64,000 bases of DNA from Microbacterium sp. (GTDB lineage Bacteria > Actinomycetota > Actinomycetes > Actinomycetales > Microbacteriaceae). Below, piece after piece: positions 27,826 through 34,276 of the stretch. Every line of letters starts with the position of its first letter. Position 1 is the stretch's first letter. A program made the translations under genes and the position numbers. The notes under the pieces are model-generated. The model saw nothing but the letters and a program-made list of their open reading frames with translations, did no database searches and had not been told where the DNA came from. Where the stretch lies: assembly GCA_013823625.1 (NCBI GenBank), contig PNMM01000003.1, positions 62,001 through 126,000 of the forward strand, read 5' to 3'.

Positions 27826-28154
27826 CGACCCGGCTTGCGGTAGCGCTGGGGAGCCGCAGCGGTTCGCCGGGATGCCGCCAAGACCTGCAGGGGGGTCGGG
27901 CTGTCAGGCGGCATGATGGCGTCGAGAGCATCCGTTCGATCGAGGGCGCGAAGCACCGCCAAGAGTGTTTGCAGGCGACTGCCTTTGCCGCGTTCGAGTG
28001 ATTGCACGGCCGAGCGAGACACGTTGGCGCGCACGGCAAGTTCTGCCTGGTCGAGCTCAGCCTCGATGCGAAGCTGACGGATCGCGGTGCCGATCTGCTG
28101 CTCCCACTCATCCAGAGTGCTGAACGTGCTTGTAAAATCAGTCATTACCGACAT
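27822..28154 (-). CDS. hipB: HipB-like XRE antitoxin
   Basis: A 110-residue helix-turn-helix protein (IGTAIRQLRIEAELDQAELA, then ANVSRSAVQSLERGKG) with a longer C-terminal tail than E. coli HipB. It precedes hipA with a four-base overlap and should neutralise the toxin and repress the operon. The start may be 28154 (MSVMTDF) or 28145 (MTDF); neither has a clear ribosome-binding site. The palindrome at 28155-28177 touches the start codon and is the expected operator. Confidence 0.88.
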   Translation of the reverse strand: MSVMTDFTSTFSTLDEWEQQIGTAIRQLRIEAELDQAELAVRANVSRSAVQSLERGKGSRLQTLLAVLRALDRTDALDAIMPPDSPTPLQVLAASRRTAAAPQRYRKPGR

Positions 28155-28177
28155 TATTGCTTATAAAGCATGCAATA
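28155..28177 (-). promoter_or_regulatory. Putative HipB operator
   Basis: Nested dyad: outer TATTGC/GCAATA (28155-28160, 28172-28177) and inner TGCTT/AAGCA (28158-28162, 28166-28170). It is AT-rich against a GC-rich background and abuts the hipB start codon, which fits autorepression. Confidence 0.55.
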
Positions 28178-28242
28178 CCAACCATTGTCGACGATACGGT
28201 GCCGTTGCTGTCACTCAGAGAGACTGCGCACGCGTCGCCCGG

Positions 28243-28248
28243 TAGGCT
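28243..28248 (+). promoter_or_regulatory. -10 hexamer TAGGCT for the riboswitch-terC transcript
   Basis: TAGGCT predicts transcription from about 28255, exactly the first base of stem P1 of the riboswitch. Confidence 0.55.
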
Positions 28249-28254
28249 GTTGGG

Positions 28255-28379
28255 GTCAAGGGGAGTATTCCTTCGAAGTCGACTCGTCAGTACGAACACG
28301 CAATCGTGTTCCGGGCGGCTTGGCCCTGTTCACGGGCCGGAAGAGACCTTGGTCATTTTTCTTCGGCCAAGGAGCACCT
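28255..28379 (+). promoter_or_regulatory. yybP-ykoY (Mn2+) riboswitch with translational expression platform
   Basis: The leader carries the family's conserved segments: AAGGGGAGTA (28258-28267), GTCAGTAC in the second loop, and GGCCGGAAGAGACCTT closing P1, with two internal hairpins. P1 pairs TCAAGG (28256-28261) with CCTTGG (28347-28352). The same CCTTGG can instead pair with CCAAGG (28367-28372), which contains the AAGGAG ribosome-binding site 5 bases before the terC ATG. Mn2+ binding should therefore hold P1, free the site and switch translation on. In other bacteria this class senses Mn2+ and controls Mn exporters of the TerC/Alx and MntP types. Confidence 0.85.
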
Positions 28380-29399
28380 ATGGGTGTCACACCCCTCATC
28401 TGGATCATCACGATTGCGGTCACGATCGCCTTCTTCATCTGGGAGTTCTACGCCCACGTGCGCACCCCGCACGAGCCCACGATCGGCGAAGCGGCGAAGT
28501 GGTCGGTGTTCTACATCACGCTGGCACTGATCTTCGGTGTGGGCATCGGAGTGGTGTCGGGGTGGCAGTTCGGCGGTGAGTACTTCGCCGGATACCTGAC
28601 CGAGAAAGCGCTGTCAGTCGACAACGTCTTCGTCTTCTTGCTCATCATGACCGCGTTCGCGGTGCCCAAGATGTATCAGCAAAAGGTGCTTCTGATCGGC
28701 ATCGCGATCGCCCTCATCATGCGGGGAATCTTCATTGCCGTCGGCGCGACGCTCATCTCCAACTTCTCGTGGATCTTCTACATCTTTGGTGCCCTGCTGC
28801 TCGTACTCGCGTATCGCCAGGCATTCGCCTCACACGAGACTGACCCGCAGAACATCGGCATCGTCAAGTTCGCCCGTCGGCACCTGCCGTTCGTTGATCA
28901 GTATCACGGTGACAAGCTCTCGGTGAAGATCGACGGCAAGAGGTTTTTCACTCCCATGCTGCTCGTGATCGTGGCCATTGGCTTTGTCGACCTCATCTTT
29001 GCGGTCGACTCGATCCCCGCGATCTACGGTCTGACCGAAGAGGCCTACATCGTCTTCACCGCGAACGCCTTTGCGCTCATGGGTCTGCGCCAGCTCTACT
29101 TCTTGATCGGCGGACTGCTCGAACGACTCATCTACCTCGCTCAGGGTCTCGCCGTCATTCTCGCGTTCATCGGCCTCAAGCTCATCTCGCACGCCCTCAA
29201 GATCAACGAGTTGCCCTTCATCAACGGCGGCGAGCCGGTCAAGTGGGTTCCCGAAATTCCCATCTGGTTCTCGCTCGGCTTCATTGCCACGACGATCACC
29301 GTTGCGACGGTGCTGAGCCTGTGGAAGACGCGCAGAAACGCCCTTGTCGCGGATGCCGCTGCCGAGAGCGCCGCGAACGAGAAGACCGACAAGCACTAA
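28380..29399 (+). CDS. TerC family membrane protein (Alx-like, probable Mn2+ exporter)
   Basis: A 339-residue integral membrane protein with about nine helices. Family motifs are EKALSVDNVFVF (near residue 75) and FVDLIFAVDSIPA (near residue 203), whose membrane Asp residues are thought to bind metal. The ATG at 28380 is chosen because AAGGAG and the riboswitch precede it. The Mn2+ riboswitch upstream makes manganese export the best guess. The gene stands alone and converges on the 2OG-Fe(II) oxygenase gene. Confidence 0.92.
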   Translation: MGVTPLIWIITIAVTIAFFIWEFYAHVRTPHEPTIGEAAKWSVFYITLALIFGVGIGVVSGWQFGGEYFAGYLTEKALSVDNVFVFLLIMTAFAVPKMYQQKVLLIGIAIALIMRGIFIAVGATLISNFSWIFYIFGALLLVLAYRQAFASHETDPQNIGIVKFARRHLPFVDQYHGDKLSVKIDGKRFFTPMLLVIVAIGFVDLIFAVDSIPAIYGLTEEAYIVFTANAFALMGLRQLYFLIGGLLERLIYLAQGLAVILAFIGLKLISHALKINELPFINGGEPVKWVPEIPIWFSLGFIATTITVATVLSLWKTRRNALVADAAAESAANEKTDKH

Positions 29400-29447
29400 G
29401 GCTCGTGGCCTGCCCCGCTGGTGTCTCTCATCGCGGGGCGGGCCGCG

Positions 29448-30446
29448 CTAGCTCCAGTGCGGGTAGTGCGCCTCGACAACGTTCGGGTGCGAGCGCACGC
29501 GGCTCTTGAGCCAGTTGACGCCGAACACCGGGTGCAGTGGATTGCTGGGGTCGCGGGTCACGCCCGCGGCCTCAGCCGCGAGCTCGGCCGGAAGGTCGAT
29601 CGTCGGAATCTCGGCGTCGAGCGCGGGCCCGAAGAAGAACGGCACCGAGATGCGCTCGTCACCCGCAGCGGGTGACTGCACGCGGTGCAAGGTTGCCTTG
29701 AGGTAGCCGTTCGTCGCGATCTCCAGCAGCTCACCGATATTGACGACGAAGGCGCCCGGTACCGGCGGGGCGTCGATCCACTCGCCGTCTTTCTCGACCT
29801 GCAGGCCGCCCTTGCCGTCTTCGACGTAGAGCAGCGTCAGCACGCCCAGGTCTTTGTGGGCGCCGACACCTTGCGTGCCCTCGGTGCGCTCGCGCCCCGG
29901 GTAGCGCGCAATCTTGAGGTGCGGTGACGCATTGCCCGCGAAGGCCGCGTCGAAGGTGTCGGCGGGCGCCCCGAGCGCCTCGGCCCACGACCGCAGCAGG
30001 GTGACGCTGATCTCGCCGAGTTGGTCCATCCACTCCACGGTCACGTCACGCAGCGCCGGCAACTCGGCGGGCCAGAGGTTGGGGCCCTCGAGCGCCCAGA
30101 AGTCGGGCACGCCGGGGCCGAGCGGCACAGCATCCCGCTCAGCACCAATGTCGATCTGTTCGCGCCAGTCGGTGGCGCCTTGCGTCAGTTCGCCACCCAT
30201 GCGGGTGTAGCCGCGAAAGTGCGGGCTGTGCGTGTTTTCGATGGCGAGCTTGGCCTCGACCGGCAGCGCGAAGAAGGCACGCGCCGTCGCCATCATGCGG
30301 TCGAAGAACTCGGGCGGCAGGCCGTGGCCCACGAGGTAGAAGAAGCCGATCTCGTGCGTCGCGCGGCGAAGTTCGTCGCGAAAGCGAGCCGCGTCGGCGG
30401 CGGTGCCGGAGAGAAGCGAGAGGTCGAGCATAGGAAGCGTGCGCAT
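29448..30446 (-). CDS. Isopenicillin N synthase-like 2-oxoglutarate/Fe(II) oxygenase
   Basis: A 332-residue oxygenase with the N-terminal DIOX_N part (VGHGLPPEFFDRMM) and the jelly-roll catalytic domain. The iron ligands are His197 and Asp199 in AHKDLG and His254 in LHRVQSP, followed by the 2-oxoglutarate-type R-x-S (RISVPFF). The substrate is not predictable; plant and bacterial relatives oxidise varied small molecules. The ATG at 30446 (MRTLPMLDLS) matches the family start and has AGGA upstream. The transcript begins with a poly-cysteine leader peptide, so expression probably responds to cysteine supply. Confidence 0.88.
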   Translation of the reverse strand: MRTLPMLDLSLLSGTAADAARFRDELRRATHEIGFFYLVGHGLPPEFFDRMMATARAFFALPVEAKLAIENTHSPHFRGYTRMGGELTQGATDWREQIDIGAERDAVPLGPGVPDFWALEGPNLWPAELPALRDVTVEWMDQLGEISVTLLRSWAEALGAPADTFDAAFAGNASPHLKIARYPGRERTEGTQGVGAHKDLGVLTLLYVEDGKGGLQVEKDGEWIDAPPVPGAFVVNIGELLEIATNGYLKATLHRVQSPAAGDERISVPFFFGPALDAEIPTIDLPAELAAEAAGVTRDPSNPLHPVFGVNWLKSRVRSHPNVVEAHYPHWS

Positions 30447-30450
30447 GAGG

Positions 30451-30547
30451 GTTGTCCTGTTCGTCTGAAGGTGGTTGTCGGGGCGGGCGCGAAGAAGGCG
30501 CACCGGAGAACTAGTTCGCAGAAAGAACTAGCGACAACAGCAACAAC
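30451..30547 (-). promoter_or_regulatory. Candidate cysteine-responsive attenuator
   Basis: On the minus strand the Cys codons of the leader peptide (GTTGTTGCTGTT, 30547-30536) can pair with the ribosome-binding region of the oxygenase gene (AACAGGACAAC, 30461-30451): 5 pairs, a T-G wobble with one bulged G, then 5 pairs. A second complementary segment, CGACAAC (30480-30474), matches the last Cys/Arg codons. Between them a 7-base-pair hairpin CTAGTTC/GAACTAG (30531-30525 and 30517-30511) starts at the leader stop codon. A ribosome stalled on Cys codons would expose the binding site. Confidence 0.6.
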
Positions 30548-30563
30548 AGAACAGCGCGTTCAT
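30528..30563 (-). CDS. Poly-cysteine leader peptide MNALFCCCCCR
   Basis: An 11-codon ORF with five consecutive Cys codons (TGT TGT TGC TGT TGT) followed by Arg and TAG. The ATG lies 9 bases after an extended -10 (TGCTATGGT), so the mRNA would start about three bases before it, nearly leaderless. It is 82 bases upstream of the oxygenase start on the same strand. Leaderless Cys-rich leader peptides that control downstream sulfur genes by attenuation are established in mycobacteria; this one has no other plausible role. Confidence 0.65.
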   Translation of the reverse strand: MNALFCCCCCR

Positions 30564-30572
30564 GATGGCTCG

Positions 30573-30578
30573 ACCATA
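30573..30578 (-). promoter_or_regulatory. Extended -10 TATGGT of the leader peptide transcript
   Basis: On the minus strand TGCTATGGT (extended -10) precedes the leader ATG by 9 bases; TTGATC about 15 bases further upstream is a weak -35 candidate. Confidence 0.5.
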
Positions 30579-30622
30579 GCAAATCTCTTCACCGATCAAA
30601 ACTCGCGATCGCGGCGGTGCTG

Positions 30623-30637
30623 GTGTGCTCAGCACAC
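30623..30637. promoter_or_regulatory. Palindrome 1 between oxygenase leader and gpx
   Basis: GTGTGCTCAGCACAC, 7-base perfect arms around one C, in the divergent promoter region. A dimeric regulator site is likely; the regulator is unknown. Confidence 0.5.
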
Positions 30638-30638
30638 G

Positions 30639-30654
30639 CTCGACAATTGTCGAG
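30639..30654. promoter_or_regulatory. Palindrome 2 between oxygenase leader and gpx
   Basis: CTCGACAATTGTCGAG is a perfect 16-base palindrome, one base after palindrome 1 and about where the -35 region of the gpx promoter would be (-10 at 30687). Confidence 0.55.
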
Positions 30655-30686
30655 GCGGCGCACCGGCGGCGCTCAGCAACGAGGTC

Positions 30687-30692
30687 TACGGT
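30687..30692 (+). promoter_or_regulatory. -10 hexamer TACGGT, leaderless gpx
   Basis: TACGGT ends 6 bases before the ATG at 30699. Confidence 0.5.
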
Positions 30693-30698
30693 CAAACG

Positions 30699-31184
30699 AT
30701 GATGACGCTGACGGATGCCCCTCTCACGATGCTCGATGGCCGCGAAACCTCGTTCGCCGAGTTCGCGGGCCAGGTAGTTCTCGTCGTCAACGTGGCCTCC
30801 CGCTGTGGGCTTGCACCGCAATACGCCGCGCTCGAAGCACTGCAGAAGACCTACGGCGACCGCGGATTCACCGTGCTCGGCGTTCCCTCGAACCAGTTCT
30901 TGCAAGAGCTGTCGAGTGAGAAGAAGATCGCCGACTACTGCAGCACGACGTGGGGCGTCACCTTTCCGATGACGGAGAAGGCCAAGGTCAACGGCAAGAA
31001 GCGCCACCCGCTCTACGTTCAGCTCGTGCAGGCCCCCGATGAACACGGTGTGGCAGGACCCATCACCTGGAACTTCGAGAAGTTTCTCGTGCTGCCGAGT
31101 GGCGAGGTGCACCGCTTTCGCCCGAACGTGCATCCCGACGCGCCCGAGATCGTGGCGCTCATTGAAGCGAACCTGCCGCACTAA
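30699..31184 (+). CDS. Glutathione peroxidase family (thioredoxin-dependent) peroxidase
   Basis: A 161-residue thiol peroxidase. The peroxidatic Cys is in NVASRCGLAPQY near residue 37, with the catalytic Gln (VPSNQF) and Trp-Asn (ITWNFEKF) also present. Actinobacteria lack glutathione, so the reductant is probably thioredoxin or mycothiol-linked. A second Cys in DYCSTTWG near residue 88 is a candidate resolving Cys. Start at 30699 is fixed by the promoter hexamer (MMTLTD); a second ATG follows at once. It is divergent from the oxygenase leader. Confidence 0.9.
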   Translation: MMTLTDAPLTMLDGRETSFAEFAGQVVLVVNVASRCGLAPQYAALEALQKTYGDRGFTVLGVPSNQFLQELSSEKKIADYCSTTWGVTFPMTEKAKVNGKKRHPLYVQLVQAPDEHGVAGPITWNFEKFLVLPSGEVHRFRPNVHPDAPEIVALIEANLPH

Positions 31185-31190
31185 CCGGCG

Positions 31191-31880
31191 CTAGACCTCG
31201 ATCGCGCCGCCGCGCTCGGCCAGGTAGCGACGCAGGCTGAGATCGGGTTCGACCGCCTGCCGGGCTCGGTAGGTGGCGAAGTCGAGTTGCGCACGCAGGC
31301 TCTCTCCCCCTCGCATCCGCTCTGCTTGGGCGAGCTCGACGGCCTGAATCTCGCGCGCAGCGTCCGCCACGCGCGCCCATTCGGCCGCCGCGATCACGAT
31401 CGCTCCGTCGTCGTCGGCCGCGATCATGTCGTCGGGCGTCACCTCAACGCCGTCGAGCCACGCCGTGCGCATCGACCGGCCCGCCGGCGGAACCCGGCGC
31501 GGCCCCGGCGGCAGTGCCCCCCGGCTGTGCAGCGGGATGCCCAGCTCAACAATCTGCGTCGTGTCACGATGCCGACCCCACACGATGAGCCCGGCAAGCC
31601 CCGCTTCGCGCGCCTCGAGCGTCACGAGGTCACCGACGCACGCTTCATCGTCGCGCCCACCGTTGTCGACCACGAGCACGGCGCCGCTCGGCGCATCGTC
31701 GATCGCTTCAAGAAACACGTCGACGCTGCCCGCGTGTGTCACCGGCATCGCAGGCCCCGCGATGGGGGCGTGCGGTGCGATCGGGCGTAGCGAGGCAGGG
31801 CCGAGCCGAAGGGGCAGGCCGAGCCGCACGCACGCGTCAGCGAGAGCGGCGGTGGGCAGGGCAGTCTCGTGGGTCGGCAT
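31191..31880 (-). CDS. RraA family protein
   Basis: A 229-residue protein with the RraA/HMG-aldolase fold: VVDNGGRDDEACVGDLVTLEA gives the metal-site D-x-x-x-x-D pattern and LIVWGRHRDT the conserved R-D-x region. Family members are class II aldolases/oxaloacetate decarboxylases or RNase E regulators; the substrate is unknown here. The ATG has GGAGGG at 6 bases. It follows the mhqD-like gene on the same strand with a 54-base gap. Confidence 0.8.
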   Translation of the reverse strand: MPTHETALPTAALADACVRLGLPLRLGPASLRPIAPHAPIAGPAMPVTHAGSVDVFLEAIDDAPSGAVLVVDNGGRDDEACVGDLVTLEAREAGLAGLIVWGRHRDTTQIVELGIPLHSRGALPPGPRRVPPAGRSMRTAWLDGVEVTPDDMIAADDDGAIVIAAAEWARVADAAREIQAVELAQAERMRGGESLRAQLDFATYRARQAVEPDLSLRRYLAERGGAIEV

Positions 31881-31934
31881 GTCGATTCCCTCCGGTTCAG
31901 CAGCGCTTCAGACTGCCACACCGCCGACTCGATG

Positions 31935-32567
31935 TCAGCGGGCCAACCACGCCTTCGCGGCTTGCAGTTCAGCGCCGTCGATTCCGTGTCCGCCGGGGCG
32001 CGTGTTCCGGGTGACGGATGCTCCGTGCGCGCTCGCCGTGCGCTCGAGCACGTCAACGCTCGTCGCGGGGGCCATCGGGTCAGCGCTGCCGTTGAGCAAC
32101 AGCAGTTCGACCCCGGTCAGGTCGCCGATCGGATCACGGTCGCCGAACGGGTACATGCCCGAGAACGCAACCACCCGCGTCAGCACGCCCGGGTGCAGCA
32201 GGGCAGTGGCCAAGGCGATGTTGGCTCCGTTGCTGAAGCCGACGGCCGTGAGCGGGGCATCCGTTAGCGCGTACGTCTCGCGTGCCGCCGTGATGAACTC
32301 GGCGAGCTCGGCGGCGCGCGTGATGACGTCGTCGACGTCGAAGACTCCCTCGCGCAGTCGGCGGAACCAGCGGTTGGCTCCCGCCTCACTCACGCGCCCG
32401 CGCGGCGACAGCACGCTCGCCCGGGGGTCGAGGTGCGCCGCGAGCGCGGTGATCTCACGCTCGTCGCCGCCCGTGCCATGCAGGGTGAGCAGAACGGGGG
32501 CGCCCGGCTCACCGGGCGTGAAGACATGAGGCCACGCACCGAGGTCGACGGCGGGAAGCGCGCTCAC
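31935..32567 (-). CDS. Alpha/beta hydrolase, carboxylesterase/MhqD type
   Basis: A 210-residue hydrolase of the phospholipase/carboxylesterase family. The oxyanion part is LTLHGTGGDERE, the nucleophile elbow VGFSNGANIA (Ser near residue 105), Asp in LNGSADPMAP and His in GGHGID. It overlaps the preceding glyoxalase/dioxygenase gene as GTGA, and the pair matches MhqO-MhqD of Bacillus subtilis, which confer resistance to quinones. The GTG at 32567 is chosen because of that overlap. Confidence 0.85.
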   Translation of the reverse strand: MSALPAVDLGAWPHVFTPGEPGAPVLLTLHGTGGDEREITALAAHLDPRASVLSPRGRVSEAGANRWFRRLREGVFDVDDVITRAAELAEFITAARETYALTDAPLTAVGFSNGANIALATALLHPGVLTRVVAFSGMYPFGDRDPIGDLTGVELLLLNGSADPMAPATSVDVLERTASAHGASVTRNTRPGGHGIDGAELQAAKAWLAR

Positions 32568-33532
32568 GCGGCCACCTCGGGGTTGTTCTGGTCGGGCACG
32601 CGAATCGGAATCACGGCGTGCTCGATCTGCTCGCGCGAGGGCTCGAGCCACGGCGGCAACTTGAGCGAGCGGCCCAGTTCGAGCAACGGCTCGTCGATGT
32701 CGAAGCCGGGGGTGTCGGTCGCGATCTCGAAGAGCACACCACCCGGCTCGCGAAAGTAGATGCTCGTGAAGTACTGACGGTCGAGAATCGCGGTCACCTG
32801 GTGGCCGCGCGAGGCGAGCTCGTCGCGCCACAGCTGTTGCGTCGCCTGGTCGGGCACGCGAAACGCGATGTGGTGCACGGTGCCGCCCGCCGTGAGGCCC
32901 GCGGGGGCAAGGCTCGACGCGTGCACGTCGACGAGGGCGCCGGGCATGCCGTCACCCGCGGCGAGGCGCGTGCGGTTTCCCTGTTCGTCGACGATGCGCA
33001 TCCCGAGGTCGTTGACCATGAGCGCGATCGTGCGCTCGGCATCGCGAACCGTCAGCACGCTCGAGTGCTGCCCACGGATGGCGTACTCAGCGGGCACGCT
33101 CGCCGAATCCCATGGGTCGCGCGGGTCACTCTCGTTCGTCGCGACGAGTTCGATCTGCAGGCCGTCGGGGTCGTGCACGAGCAAGCGTTCTTCGCTCGAG
33201 CTCGTCGACGTAATGCGGGCCCGCGCGCCGACCGAGGCAAAGTGGTCGACCCACCAGCCGAGCGAGCCCGCGGGCACTGAGAACGCCGTCGAGGTCGACT
33301 GGCCCGCCCCGATACGGCCGGGCTGGATGCCGCGCCACGGAAAGAACGTCATGAGCGATCCGGGGCGGCCCGCCTCGTCGCCGTAGTAGAGGTGGTAGGT
33401 GCCCGGGTCGTCAAAGTTGACCGTCTTCTTGACCAGCCGCAGCCCGAGCCCGGTGATGTAGAAGTCGATGTTCTTCTGTGGGTCACCGGCGATCGCCGTG
33501 ACGTGGTGCAGGCCCTGCGGGGTTGCGGTCAT
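32564..33532 (-). CDS. VOC family ring-cleaving dioxygenase (MhqO-like)
   Basis: A 322-residue protein with two glyoxalase/bleomycin-resistance (VOC) modules. The start, QGLHHVTAIAGDPQKNIDFY, holds the first metal His, and the second half repeats with VLTVRDAERTIAL and VHHIAFRV. MhqO-type enzymes open hydroquinone or catechol rings. The ATG has AAGGAGAA. Transcription probably starts at the palindromic region 33567-33586, so the two-gene unit looks inducible. Confidence 0.88.
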   Translation of the reverse strand: MTATPQGLHHVTAIAGDPQKNIDFYITGLGLRLVKKTVNFDDPGTYHLYYGDEAGRPGSLMTFFPWRGIQPGRIGAGQSTSTAFSVPAGSLGWWVDHFASVGARARITSTSSSEERLLVHDPDGLQIELVATNESDPRDPWDSASVPAEYAIRGQHSSVLTVRDAERTIALMVNDLGMRIVDEQGNRTRLAAGDGMPGALVDVHASSLAPAGLTAGGTVHHIAFRVPDQATQQLWRDELASRGHQVTAILDRQYFTSIYFREPGGVLFEIATDTPGFDIDEPLLELGRSLKLPPWLEPSREQIEHAVIPIRVPDQNNPEVAA

Positions 33533-33566
33533 GCTCGATTCTCCTTCGTGGGGGTTCGTCGATGAT

Positions 33567-33586
33567 ATCCATGCAAACGCATAGAT
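33567..33586. promoter_or_regulatory. Dyad upstream of the mhqO-mhqD unit
   Basis: ATC-x-ATGC and GCAT-x-GAT arms surround AAAC; one mismatch in 8 paired positions. Size and position (35 bases before the start) fit a MarR- or TetR-type operator; the regulator is not nearby. Confidence 0.45.
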
Positions 33587-33631
33587 GCCACCGCACTATT
33601 CCCGCATCGGCACTCACTCAGGCTCTCGGCT

Positions 33632-33637
33632 TAGCGT
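33632..33637 (+). promoter_or_regulatory. -10 hexamer TAGCGT, leaderless
   Basis: TAGCGT ends 6 bases before the ATG at 33644. Confidence 0.5.
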
Positions 33638-33643
33638 GGCCTC

Positions 33644-34003
33644 ATGCTCGAGCCGCTTCGCCAGTTGCTGCGCCGTTCTGCGCCGCCCGCGGAGTACTGC
33701 GCCACCATCGTGGTCATGAGCGCCGTGACGAAGCTGGATGCTCTCGCCATCGTCGCCCTCGCTGTCGACCGCCCCGTCGAGCGGCAAAGAACCATGCGCC
33801 CCTTTGTGCTCCTCGACGGCGAGGGCTTCGCCCGCGGCGCGTGGGTCGAGATCGAGATTCCGAAGTTTGGCGAGCCCCCACCCCTCGCGATTGACGTGTA
33901 TTCGTCGATCAGCGACGACCACGCGCGGCTGCAGGCCCTGACCCTCATGGCGCGCCTCGAGCAGTACACGGGCTGGGGCATCCGCCCCGATTTTGCCGTT
34001 TAG
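33644..34003 (+). CDS. Hypothetical protein, 119 residues
   Basis: A small soluble protein I do not recognise. It has no signal peptide or membrane segment. Basic N-terminus (LRQLLRRSAP), a hydrophobic middle (LDALAIVALAVDRPVER) and a C-terminal amphipathic part ending RPDFAV. Codon use is like the neighbours and the promoter geometry supports the start, so it is likely real. The DUF1508 gene follows after 88 bases. Confidence 0.6.
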   Translation: MLEPLRQLLRRSAPPAEYCATIVVMSAVTKLDALAIVALAVDRPVERQRTMRPFVLLDGEGFARGAWVEIEIPKFGEPPPLAIDVYSSISDDHARLQALTLMARLEQYTGWGIRPDFAV

Positions 34004-34091
34004 GGCTCGTTGCACCTGGTGCCGTTCGCCTCGCCCCTTTAGCATCTCGAGAGAGGCGGCGTTCGAAGTCGTCCACAGACAGGAGTGAACA

Positions 34092-34271
34092 ATGAAGTTC
34101 GAGATCGTCAAGGGCAAGAGCGAAAAGCAGCCCTACTTCTGGCGCATCGTCTCGGCCAATGGCCAAACGCTTGCCGTGAGCGAGAACTACGTGGCCAAAG
34201 CGTCAGCGAAGAGCGCTGTCGAGTCGGTCATGAAGGGCGCCGGCGGCGCGACGGTCGTCGACCTGACCTAG
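34092..34271 (+). CDS. DUF1508 (YegP-like) protein, 59 residues
   Basis: A short protein matching the YegP/DUF1508 repeat: MKFEIVKGKSEKQPYFWRIV, then SANGQTLAVSENYVAKASAK and a C-terminal VESVMKG. One repeat unit is present, where many homologues have two. AGGAG precedes the ATG by 5-6 bases. The family has a compact fold and no known activity. It ends 5 bases from the aspS stop on the other strand. Confidence 0.85.
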   Translation: MKFEIVKGKSEKQPYFWRIVSANGQTLAVSENYVAKASAKSAVESVMKGAGGATVVDLT

Positions 34272-34276
34272 GCCGC

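Noticed and set aside
30533-30550. CAACAG-type trinucleotide run taken as a chance microsatellite
   Set aside because: Rejected as the sole explanation because it lies exactly inside a short ORF with promoter, stop, hairpin and complementarity to the downstream binding region.
32568-32831. Upstream extension of the MhqD-like hydrolase
   Set aside because: It runs through the MhqO-like gene in another frame; the GTGA overlap gives the natural start.
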